A DNA stretch of 64,000 nucleotides from Gordionus sp. m RMFG-2023. Lineage: Eukaryota; Nematomorpha; Gordioida; Chordodea; Parachordodidae. A model generated the notes under the pieces. That model was not told the DNA's origin. It was given only the letters and a program-made list of their open reading frames with translations, and made no database searches. Positions 25,101 to 32,020 of the stretch are shown in pieces (the first letter of the stretch is position 1; each line of letters starts with the position of its first letter). The translations under genes were made by a program, and so were the position numbers. The DNA is taken from positions 58,490,954 through 58,554,953 of the forward strand of contig NC_088776.1 in NCBI RefSeq assembly GCF_954871325.1, given 5' to 3'.

Positions 25101-27538
25101 TAGTAAAATATAATTATTTGCCAATTGGTATACAATTAAAATTATGCTAATTTTATTTTTTTTAAAAATAATTTAGAAAACAGAGGTAATTAATATTAAT
25201 TATAATTTATAAATTCCGCTCTAGTCGAAAAACTAGTAGGAAATAGTAGATAGAAAAAAATATCAGAAACAATAATGATATTTTCAACTGATTTTTAAAT
25301 ATATTTAACTGAACTAAATCAGAAAAATATGACAAGAAAATTTAAAATTAATACGTAAAACTATAATATCAGGCTTATATATTTTTTAAATTATTTTGAA
25401 TTATTGTTATGTTATTTACACTTTTTGGATTATTAATTATTAAGAAATTGAAAGAAAATTTTAAATCTGTTTAAAGAGTATTATTTTAACAAATTTATAA
25501 TAAAATTGATAAGGTGGAATGGAAGCAGCATACTTTACTTGCTACTATTATTATTAATATAATATATTGTTATTGTTATTTTAAGTAAAAATATTCCATG
25601 GAAATCTGTTCTAAAAATAAATTAATCTCTACATTCATAATCGAATGAGTGTAATTCCTACTGCAGTCATAGGTTCATTTTAACCTTTGTTTAATTTTAT
25701 AACACATGATATATATGCTATGGAGGAAAAAAAGCTTACTTTACTCGCAACATTTTCTCGTAATCATATAATATTGTGTTATTTTAATATACTTATATAA
25801 GAATAAAGTTATAGTATAAAGTTTTGTTTGAATGATTAGTAGATTTTGTTGATATATGAACCCTTTATATTTACCTTTATTTTCTCAAATATTTCAAGGA
25901 AAATCCTTAAAATTTAGGAAAATAAGACATTTATTTAGATATTTTAATGATTGTTATTGGCTCCTTTTAATTTTAATTTTAATATTTTATTTTCTATGTC
26001 AGTTGTTTTTTTAAAATTAAAATACAATAATTTTTAATTTATGGAAAATATTTCAATCAAAATAAATTTAAATAATTTTAATTTTTAGCATATTTACACT
26101 TGAAATTAATATTATGTAAAATTAAACAAATCATATAATAATTCATATTTTTTCATAAAATAATAATATTATATGAGGATTGGTTTGAAGACGTTTCCTA
26201 GTGCAAAATTGTAATTTCCAACATAAATATAAAAATTTACTTTTTATCCTTTCAAAATTTTAGTTAAGAAGATGAAGGAATTTTTTATTCATAGTTGCTA
26301 ATAGAATATTTCTAAATGTATTTTCAAATAATAGAAATCGAGATATTTATATTTATTAAAATCAAATTTGTTTTATTTATTAAAATCAACTCGTCTAAAT
26401 ATAAAAGATTAGGATCCATTATAATTAAATGATAAAATTTTAATAAACAAAATCTTATATATAATTAGTTGCACATCATCTTGAGCAAATAAAAATAAGA
26501 TAGATAGAAATTAATTCTAATAATAAGTTTAATAAATAAATAAATAAATAAATATTGGTTAATTTCTAAGCAACAAAACTAAGGGTTTGAATATCCTTCA
26601 CCTCGTTTTGAATCTTAAATTTATGTATGCCATGATAGCTTTTCAAAATATTTACGTTATATTTCGATTAATTAGTATAAAAATAGAGTATGAAATGTAA
26701 TGCTTATTAAATTATTTAATACTTTAATATTTGGTTAATTTGGGTGAAGATTATTTTATTCCTTACCCATTTATTATTTGACATAATTTTCCTTTATAAA
26801 GGGGAAAGTATAATAAAGGGGAAAGTATAATAAAGGGGAAAGTATAATAAAGGGGAAAGTATAATAAAGGGGGTGGGGAGTTTGGGGGTTTGGGGAGAAG
26901 GGGGAAAATTTGAATGCACTTTAATTTCCATGCCTAATATAAATTAATTAATTTGAAGAATGGTCAGTAACGCAACTGATCTCCCTTATAATATAATACA
27001 ATAATTTTGTAAATATTCGTGAAATATTACCTGCTTAATTTATGATTTAATTTATCAAATATTTATAGACAAACCGAAAATAAGTATGTAAAAAAAATAT
27101 TATAATTTAAATAAATGTTATCAAAATTTTAAACTACTTATGCTTAAATTTTAACGCGATAACTGAAATTATTACAAATTTTCATTAACAAATAAAAAAA
27201 AATAATTTATAATTTTTTTTTAAAATATATATTTACTCAAATTTTATATGGTTTACAGCATTTATAAAATTGCAATACGTGATGAATTGCTGTTAGCTTA
27301 GAGTATTTGTATACAATATTATTATATCCAAATATATTTTACATTAAAATTTGGCTATTTAAAAATTTTTTTAATAAAATAGTGAAACAATTTTATCCAG
27401 TTGGAAGGATATTAATTTTCTAATTCTTTGGCATTTAAAACAGAAACAAGGATTAATGTTTCAAATTATAATGATAAATCATAATAATACTAATTGCTAT
27501 ATTATTTTTAATTCTAGGGAGATATGTCGTAGAATTTA
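1050..27538 (+). CDS. Micro-exon gene: secreted, highly variable-type protein (15 exons, 3' end not found)
   Basis: Predicted spliced gene. Exon 1 encodes a start and signal peptide. Exons 2-15 are 9-21 nt, all multiples of three and all phase 1. They lie at 1193-1201, 5980-6000, 6580-6591, 8039-8056, 8426-8440, 8800-8814, 10403-10417, 12130-12150, 13316-13336, 15535-15543, 17803-17823, 19945-19965, 25177-25185 and 27518-27538. Joined, they give 95 codons with no stop. After the signal peptide the product is hydrophilic and charged: APETT-type repeats, then DQDKKDK, GEYHQRR, EIR, EEYENRL, NQAKKDK, ENR and GRYVVEF. Because every microexon is symmetric, any can be skipped without shifting frame. 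This architecture matches the micro-exon genes (MEGs) of schistosomes and related flatworms, and resembles aphid bicycle genes. Both encode secreted proteins that vary by exon choice. I see no sequence homology to a named family. Function (host interaction) is inference from architecture, and no transcript is available here. Confidence 0.62.
1193..1201 (+). other. Micro-exon 2 (9 nt)
   Basis: AGACTGAAG lies between ttcatttag and gtaaat. In phase 1 it adds E-T-E. It has no paralogue in the window, but its acceptor is the best in the locus and it sits just behind the signal-peptide exon. Confidence 0.55.
1505..1535 (+). pseudogene. Dead family-D microexon copy
   Basis: Flanking intron sequence matches the block around the 6580 exon (same downstream ataactaatatta... 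and ctaaacctag stretches), but the acceptor AG and the donor GT are both changed. It is a decayed member of family D. Confidence 0.4.
2245..2790. repeat. Two-copy tandem duplication, ~267 bp
   Basis: A block beginning at atttattaggaagatagaa near 2258 recurs near 2525 and runs through a matching stretch ending in gattcgagttctcgtaatat. The two copies are nearly identical, so the duplication is recent. No phase-compatible microexon is found in it. Confidence 0.75.
2800..5850. other. Long intron 2 of the micro-exon gene, unannotated
   Basis: Intron between microexons 2 and 3. The 3000-3900 part is noticeably less AT-rich and may be an old transposon relic, but no frame or terminal repeat could be recognised. 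A (TTTTTC)n run lies near 5117-5140. Nothing else is supported. Confidence 0.4.
5980..6000 (+). other. Micro-exon 3, family B (21 nt): VDVLDDT
   Basis: Bounded by ctaaattttag and gtatgc. In phase 1 with the preceding G it reads V-D-V-L-D-D-T. The flanking intron (..atgaggatttgtttctgag.. upstream, ..ttgctagtagaatattct.. downstream) matches the other family-B blocks at 12.1, 18.75, 19.37, 19.9 and 26.3 kb, which supports this being a duplicated exon rather than a chance AG/GT pair. Confidence 0.6.
6580..6591 (+). other. Micro-exon 4, family D (12 nt): TSGI
   Basis: CTAGTGGAATAG lies between atcattttag and gtaact. With the preceding A it reads T-S-G-I. Flanks match the 9-nt family-D exons at 15,535 and 25,177 and the dead copy near 1.5 kb. 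Confidence 0.57.
7103..7190. repeat. 44-bp tandem duplication with GC patch
   Basis: The stretch attactatttaatatttgg followed by cccggctctgtattttatg occurs twice with a 44-bp period. A related single copy sits at 14,545-14,690, in the equivalent place of another duplicated block. Confidence 0.7.
7541..7720. mobile_element. MITE with ~25-bp terminal inverted repeats
   Basis: The left end AGTGTTGTTAAATTACCTAA is the near-perfect reverse complement of the right end (ttaagtaatttaacaacact), with about 25 matching bases in all, enclosing roughly 130 bp without coding capacity. The related block at 14,985 (catacatgttagaaaacatc) lacks it and so represents the empty site. The exact target duplication is unclear. 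The superfamily is not assigned. Confidence 0.65.
7735..7870. repeat. Pyrimidine-rich degenerate short repeats
   Basis: Several imperfect copies of a unit containing cttttcttttatgattga, period about 28-33 nt, directly right of the MITE. No coding content. Confidence 0.45.
8039..8056 (+). other. Micro-exon 5, family A (18 nt): APEETK
   Basis: CACCAGAAGAAACAAAAA lies between ttattcag and gtggca. In phase 1 it reads A-P-E-E-T-K. It is one codon longer than its three siblings, and the length difference keeps frame. Confidence 0.58.
8426..8440 (+). other. Micro-exon 6, family A (15 nt): TPETI
   Basis: CACCAGAAACTATAG between tattcag and gtggca. Phase 1. The first residue depends on the last base of the upstream exon: T after exon 5, A after any exon ending in G. 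Confidence 0.58.
8800..8814 (+). other. Micro-exon 7, family A (15 nt): APETT
   Basis: CACCAGAAACAACAG between tattcag and gtggca. Phase 1. Identical in sequence to exon 8. Confidence 0.58.
8885..10090 (-). mobile_element. RTE-like LINE fragment (reverse transcriptase to 3' end), decayed
   Basis: Read on the - strand, the segment contains non-LTR reverse-transcriptase blocks: HMVFLDLEKAFD (positions near 9890-9930), then YIRIIQDMYMGHTTMVR, then GLNQGSALSPLLF (near 9700-9730), and a C-terminal part near KYLG. The frame is broken by several stops and shifts. The YADD box is replaced by a degraded stretch around 9610-9640. The endonuclease half is absent, so this is a 5'-truncated copy with its 3' end at about 8885. 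It interrupts the family-A microexon array between exons 7 and 8, so it inserted after the array arose. Confidence 0.8.
10403..10417 (+). other. Micro-exon 8, family A (15 nt): APETT
   Basis: Same sequence and splice sites as exon 7 (tattcag ... gtggca). The exon is unchanged although the unit was split by a LINE. Confidence 0.58.
10560..11350 (-). mobile_element. LTR-retrotransposon gag fossil
   Basis: The - strand shows pieces typical of a Ty3/Gypsy-like gag: a capsid-like segment with FAELKNMFCPEAVEI, and a CCHC-like nucleocapsid segment around RCFNCGRIGN. No LTRs or pol are found next to it. It is a broken fragment with several breaks lying in an intron of the micro-exon gene. Confidence 0.6.
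12130..12150 (+). other. Micro-exon 9, family B (21 nt): DQDKKDK
   Basis: Bounded by ctaaattttag and gtatct. With a preceding G it reads D-Q-D-K-K-D-K. Intron flanks match those of exon 3 and exon 13 over several hundred bases. Confidence 0.6.
13316..13336 (+). other. Micro-exon 10, family C (21 nt): GEYHQRR
   Basis: Bounded by attattttag and gtgaat. Phase 1 gives G-E-Y-H-Q-R-R. The upstream flank (aaaacagaaaaaaggatgga..) recurs before the family-C exons at 17.8 and 27.5 kb and before the dead copy at 20.9 kb. Confidence 0.58.
13730..13800 (+). pseudogene. Deleted family-B block
   Basis: The upstream half of a family-B block (ttgaatttaatattatgcaaaaatt..) is present, but the part that would hold the microexon is missing and the sequence jumps to the downstream half. 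Confidence 0.4.
15535..15543 (+). other. Micro-exon 11, family D (9 nt): EIR
   Basis: AAATCCGAG between aaaaattag and gtaatt. With a preceding G it reads E-I-R. The surrounding ~600 bp (from about 15,250) is nearly duplicated at 24,900-25,280, where the exon is again 9 nt. Confidence 0.57.
16525..17695 (+). mobile_element. hAT-like transposon relic with TAACTAGTTAC ends
   Basis: Both ends are dense in copies of (g)taactagttacttttaaaa in inverted orientation. Internally the + strand near 17,345-17,460 reads AIVILEGEKNIYLGYYTPTI, resembling the hAT (ZBED-type) transposase segment that usually reads L.GEK.PT.S..LPTI. The rest of the transposase is eroded by stops. The element sits inside a duplicated intron block, the homologous block at 13.05-13.2 kb lacking it. 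Confidence 0.55.
17803..17823 (+). other. Micro-exon 12, family C (21 nt): EEYENRL
   Basis: Bounded by tataattttag and gtaaat. Phase 1 gives E-E-Y-E-N-R-L, which keeps the E-Y core of exon 10. Confidence 0.6.
18720..18790 (+). pseudogene. Dead family-B block (microexon lost)
   Basis: Flanks match family B, but the sequence between ttatcctttcaaaa and ttttgtaac lacks the acceptor AG and most of the exon. Confidence 0.45.
19355..19400 (+). pseudogene. Dead family-B microexon
   Basis: ctttctatag is followed by TTCAGGATAAGAAGA, clearly the start of a family-B exon, but the end of the exon and its GT donor are gone. Confidence 0.5.
19945..19965 (+). other. Micro-exon 13, family B (21 nt): NQAKKDK
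   Basis: Bounded by ttaaattttag and gtatct. With a preceding A it reads N-Q-A-K-K-D-K. It differs from exon 9 by only a few bases. Confidence 0.6.
20895..20935 (+). pseudogene. Dead family-C microexon copy
   Basis: Flanks match family C (aaaacagaaacaaggatggatg.. upstream), but the acceptor is changed from ttttag to ttttatg and no donor follows. Confidence 0.45.
20953..22891 (-). mobile_element. hAT transposon with 8-bp target duplication
   Basis: The element spans 20,961-22,883 and is flanked by the perfect 8-bp duplication ATTATCAA (20,953-20,960 and 22,884-22,891), the size typical of hAT. The right terminus, read inward, is CAGGGTTGCCATG. The left terminus CGTTGCCAGG is a slightly eroded match. 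Many TTGCGGGAG-type subterminal repeats occur at both ends. The - strand carries a degraded transposase with RYVPIRWLSLIPAIDRILKF (near 21,780-21,850), resembling the STRWLSL.PA..R segment of hAT transposases. The coding part is interrupted by stops and frame changes, and a ~60-bp stretch near 21,456-21,570 is tandemly doubled. It is an inactive copy in an intron of the micro-exon gene. Confidence 0.85.
23440..24900 (-). mobile_element. LTR-retrotransposon pol fossil (Ty3/Gypsy-like)
   Basis: The - strand contains an RNase H-type stretch (RLQRWLLLVGSFNVEIRYL near 24,330-24,400) and neighbouring pol-like pieces. No LTRs were recognised at its edges. It is a broken fragment with many breaks, less AT-rich than its surroundings, and it splits a duplicated intron block that resumes near 24,905. 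Confidence 0.6.
25177..25185 (+). other. Micro-exon 14, family D (9 nt): ENR
   Basis: AAAACAGAG between taatttag and gtaatt. Phase 1 gives E-N-R. Paralogue of exon 11, with a long stretch of shared intron. Confidence 0.57.
26225..26300 (+). pseudogene. Dead family-B microexon
   Basis: The acceptor tttcaaaattttag is intact and is followed by TTAAGAAGATGAAGG, but no GT donor follows. The downstream intron flank begins directly. Confidence 0.5.
26528..26556. repeat. (AAAT)n microsatellite
   Basis: About six to seven units of aaat in an intron of the micro-exon gene. Confidence 0.8.
26797..26868. repeat. 17-bp minisatellite, about four to five copies
   Basis: Identical or nearly identical copies of aaaggggaaagtataat in tandem. 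The equivalent position in the homologous blocks at 12.68, 16.12 and 20.38 kb is unique sequence, so the array expanded locally and recently. Confidence 0.85.
26869..26904 (+). other. G-quadruplex-capable tract
   Basis: Five runs of four or five G, separated by short loops (ggggg t gggg agttt ggggg ttt gggg agaa ggggg), directly after the minisatellite. It lies on the sense strand of the micro-exon gene intron between exons 14 and 15. Confidence 0.6.
27518..27538 (+). other. Micro-exon 15, family C (21 nt): GRYVVEF
   Basis: Bounded by taattctag and gtaaat. Phase 1 gives G-R-Y-V-V-E-F. It is the last exon I can support by a paralogue. Confidence 0.55.
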
Positions 27539-29420
27539 GTAAATTTATTTTAAAATTTATAAATAAACAAATATATGTTATTCCTACGGGATTCTGCTTC
27601 GGTTCTTTTTAATCTTTGTTTAAATTAATCTAAGTTTTTTTCAACACTTTCATGATGTAGATAATAAGGAGGAGTAAAAGCAGTTTACCTTACTTGCAAC
27701 ATACTTAATAATAAAAATATAATGTTATTGTTATTTTGATGTACATATATATAAGAGTAAAGTTATAGTGTAAATTTTGTTCGAAAGATTATTATATTTT
27801 GTTGCTCTATGAACCATTTGTGTTTACCATTAATTTCTCAAATATTTCAAGGATCTCATCAAATTTTCTCCCAACTAAAGTCTAAGAGCAAGACTTTTTT
27901 TTTCTTTGAGTTTATAATTTATTTTCTTTAACAGTTTTAGTCTTTTATATATAAATATAATAATTTTAAATATAAGGGAATTTTTTAAAAAAAATTTATT
28001 GTTTTCGCATTTTTAATATATGTTAATAATTCATAATATCAAAAAATTAGTTTTATATAAATATAATCCAATAAAATGACCAGAGAATAAGTATGTAAAA
28101 AAAATTATAGTATATGCTAACAAAATTATAAACTACTTTGCAATAATTTTTGCGCGATAACTGAATAAATTGTTACAAAATTTTTTCACAAATAAAAATT
28201 AATTTATTATTAATCGTTTTTATGGTAAAAATCTCAATTTACTAAAATTTGACATGGTTTAATAAATATAGCAATATGTGATAAATTGTTAAAGCTTAGT
28301 TGCAAGTTTTTTATACAATATAATTATTTCCAGAATCTATGTTACTTTAAATTTATTAAATAAAATCGTATCATAATTCATTTAATTTTTTTTATTTTAA
28401 TCATTTAAATTATATGATATTATTTTAAATTAAATTATATGATATTAAATTAAATTATAAATATATTATATATTTAAAAAATTTATTTTAAATGACCATA
28501 TAATGTTTTAAATTAATTATTGAACAGCTATTTTTAATTTTTTAAATTTATTTTCTAGTTAAACTCAAGAAAATAATGTTTTAAAAAGCATTAAATTTTT
28601 ATAAGGAAATTAAAAAAAAAATATCACTGATTTATTATTTTCCTTAAAATATTTTAGCTGCTAATATCCTTAGAAATTTTATCCATATCACCTGAGAGAT
28701 ATTTAGAATCTAATAGATCCAATCATTTACCCGCTTATTTAGATATATGATCCTTACCTTTATCTTCTCTTATATAAAGACTTCTTATTAAAAATATAAA
28801 AATATTACACTGTAACGCTCTCGTACTTTGCCCCAAAAGTAGCTCCTTACCCAAATTTTCAAAAATAAATAGCGCTTATTAGCTTCCTTTTTTATAAAGT
28901 TATTGACTAAAAAATATATTTACAAATATATATATTTTTTTAGAAGAATAGTTTGATTAGAAGAATAGACAAGAAGATACATTATAAATTTTCATTATTT
29001 TGCTGTAATATTATAACTTACTTAATTTTGTCGATCATATATTTTTTTTTGGGGGGGGGGGGGGGTTAGTTGATTTTTATGTACAATGTTTGCAAGGATA
29101 TTTATACTTTTACGGGGAATTATCTTTCAAAAATTATGTATCATTATTGTTTTTGGTCATTTTGGGTATATTTAGAATCAAAAAAATAAAATTGATTTGA
29201 AAAACTCATCCTCACTTATGTTTGCAATATGAATCCTTCTTGTACAATATATATCCTCATCGTGAAAGTCGTGTTTCACCTCTATTAAGATCTAAGTCCA
29301 AATTTAGTTTTTACAAAGATTTTGATATTGGTGCCGTGTTGAAAAGATTCCTATAATTACAAATAGTTAATTATTATTTCAAAAATTTATGCCAATTTTT
29401 TTAACAATCATAGGGTATGT
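27539..29420. other. Downstream flank of the micro-exon gene; 3' exon not identified
   Basis: The first part repeats intron-block sequence seen near 18.1 and 25.6 kb. Possible short terminal exons exist (for example after tttttttag at 28,944, reading K-E-stop in phase 1), but nothing distinguishes them from chance. A long poly-G run at 29,050-29,066 adjoins poly-T. Confidence 0.4.
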
Positions 29421-29427
29421 TTTCTAA

Positions 29428-30415
29428 CAGGGGCGTATCCAGGATTTTCTTATGGGGGGGGGGGGGGGGGAATTTTTGGGGGCTTCACCCCCACTGGCTA
29501 TTGGCCAGCTTTCGGCCGGGTCTTATGTTTTAACTATTCTATTAAATTATTCATAATAATTATGTATCTATTTTTAACTTTTATTTACTAATTTGTGCCT
29601 ATTGATATTAGGCTATTTTTTATTATTTTAAATTAGATATGTTATATTTATTAAAGTTTTTTTAAATGTAAAGTTGAAATAAAGTTTAATGTCATTTTAT
29701 TTTAGAATTTTCTTTAAAAACTAGCCTCTGCTTAAATTCTCATCATACAATATAAGTAGAATAAAAAAAATTTTATTGTAAATACTACAGTGTATAAAAT
29801 ATTAACTAAAAAATAATTTAAAAAGCACCATCAAATACTTCAAAAAGTTTATAACTATAATGTAATTTTTAATTTTCGTGTGGATGTTGCCAATCTAGAA
29901 TTTCGTTCGTCGTTGGAACTATATCTCTATGAATATTTAACATAGCTAATCCATTTAGTCGAGATTCTGAAGTAGTACTTCGTAAAAATGTCTTTAGCCT
30001 TCTCAATGAAAATGTCTTTTTATTCGAGCATGTTGCAATAGGCAAACATGCAAAAATATTAAATAACTTTAAAATATCGGGAAATATAGCCAAAATATTT
30101 TTTCAACGATTTAGCTCAATGGCAGCTCAGGTGAAATAGTTAAACGTAATAAATATTTGTACCATAATTCAAATTCGCTGATAAAATTTATCTCCGAATC
30201 AATACCGTACGAATAAAATATGGCTAAATATTTTATTTTATCAATCGTGGCATTAGAAAATGAAGAGGGATATTTGGGCTATAAAACTTGAAGATTTTTG
30301 ATTAATGTTAATGTACTCACAAGGAAAGGAAATTTTAAAAAAATTTATTTATAAAAAAATTTTAGAAGATTGATTTTCAAATATTTGTAAAATTTTGATT
30401 GGGGGGGGGGTAAAA
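29428..30415 (-). mobile_element. hAT transposon relic (ZMYM/Tip100-like)
   Basis: The left end CAGGGGCGTATCCAGGA is a characteristic hAT terminus. The - strand at 29,869-30,093 encodes the C-terminal dimerisation part: FACLPIATCSNKKTFSLRRL, then LRSTTSESRLNGLAMLNIH, close to the usual LPVT.CS.ERSFS.LRR.K..LR..M...RL..LA....H pattern. The RSFS arginine-serine pair is changed, and the upstream part is broken by stops. The right terminus is eroded near a poly-G run at 30,402-30,411, and no target duplication was found. Confidence 0.75.
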
Positions 30416-32020
30416 TTTTTATTAGCTTAAAATGATATTTATGAAAACAGTCAAGATTAAATATATAAAATTAAAAATGGCTCACTAAAAATAAATTAAG
30501 ACAAAAATGCATTGATGCTAACAGATAGTATATATTTTAGCCATAGGCAAAAACAAAATGGTGAAAAATTAAAATACATGATATTCGCCAAACGACATTT
30601 TATTTAAAGACACTTTATCACGGCAACATTTTATCACTACGATACTTTATCACTCATTCATCTGATAACGCGAAATTTTTATCATGCGACATATGTACAT
30701 ACGACACTTTATCATGATACACTTAAAACTTAATTTAATTTATTTGAAAAATTTAAATTTGTTATTATCTGATTGATTTTTTTTTTACTTTTTCGTTTAA
30801 ATTTCGATATTTAAATTTTTTATTTTTATTTTGCATTTTTTTTTATTGAAAATAAAACTATTATTTTAATTTTCATGTGCAATTTTTTTAAACTTAATTA
30901 TCATCTTATCTAAAAACAGGAGACATAAGCAATAAGAATGATTTCAATTAATACATTTTATTATTAAGTATAACTATAAATCAATATATCACGAGTTAAA
31001 TTATTTATAAAATATTTAATTGCATGAAATATGGGCAATAGCTTTTAAAAAATGTTAAAGAATCCTATAGTCCATAATTCTAAACACATATCTGAAATCG
31101 TTTTTATATATCTCTTTAAGAGGTGCGATGTTGTCCCCATTTTGACTTGAAGATATAGGGCCTTATGTTTTTACATGTCTTTTTGAATCCAATCTTAAAA
31201 AATTTCAATGCGTTAGGTGAGATTGGTATAGGGATTGGACTCCATAATGCCACCATTCAACACCATTTGTTGTTCGGGCGACATCTTCTAGTAAATTGTG
31301 AGAGCTGTAAAATTATTTAGTTATCCTATAAATATATAAATTTACAACAAAATATATATTTTTTTACTGGGATTTCTACGTCCTTGGATACTTCTCAAAA
31401 TAGGAAATAAGCTCAATACAATAGTCAATTATGAATAAATAAAATATTTTCCATATATCAACATTATATTTAATAAATTATCATGAATAAATTGATAGGA
31501 GTTTTCGACCACATAAAAAGAACAACAAATTCTAGAGATTCCGAAAACGCAGAAATCTATAAATATTAGTAAAATTTTAAATTTAATTATTTTTTATATA
31601 GCAAGTTGGATGTAATTGATAAAAGATAAAGTAGTCTTATACTCAAAGAATTCTCTCTAAACAACGAATATCAGTCATTTTAATCGATCTAAGATTTCTG
31701 CGAATTGCTGAGTTTTGATTAGATATAGTAGAGAAAGAAATATTGATTAAGCAGGTCATAAATAGCAGTTTACTATACAATATATCTCAAACAATAATTG
31801 AGTAAACCTTGGCCCAGAATATCGATGGATAAATTTCACTTGGTATTATTGCGATATGCAAATATCCAATAATAATTTTTAAATTAAACAGTTAGTGGAT
31901 AATAGTTTTAAATTAAATTCAAAATAAAGTTACATATTCTGCCTAAAAAATCTCTTTAATATCTTATAATTAAATAAATAATGAATAATACTCTAAAATA
32001 GAAATATCAGGACTCAGACT
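30416..32020. other. Intergenic, short dispersed repeats
   Basis: At 30,590-30,720 a short unit (acgacactttatcac and variants acattttatcac, gatactttatcac) is repeated several times at about 17-24-nt spacing. Apart from this, no coding frame or structured element was found. Confidence 0.5.

Noticed and set aside
28944-28951. Possible terminal exon giving K-E-stop
   Set aside because: Too short to distinguish from chance, and no poly(A) signal is convincing nearby.
29050-29066. Long poly-G run next to poly-T
   Set aside because: Could be a real homopolymer or a sequencing or assembly artefact; nothing functional can be claimed.
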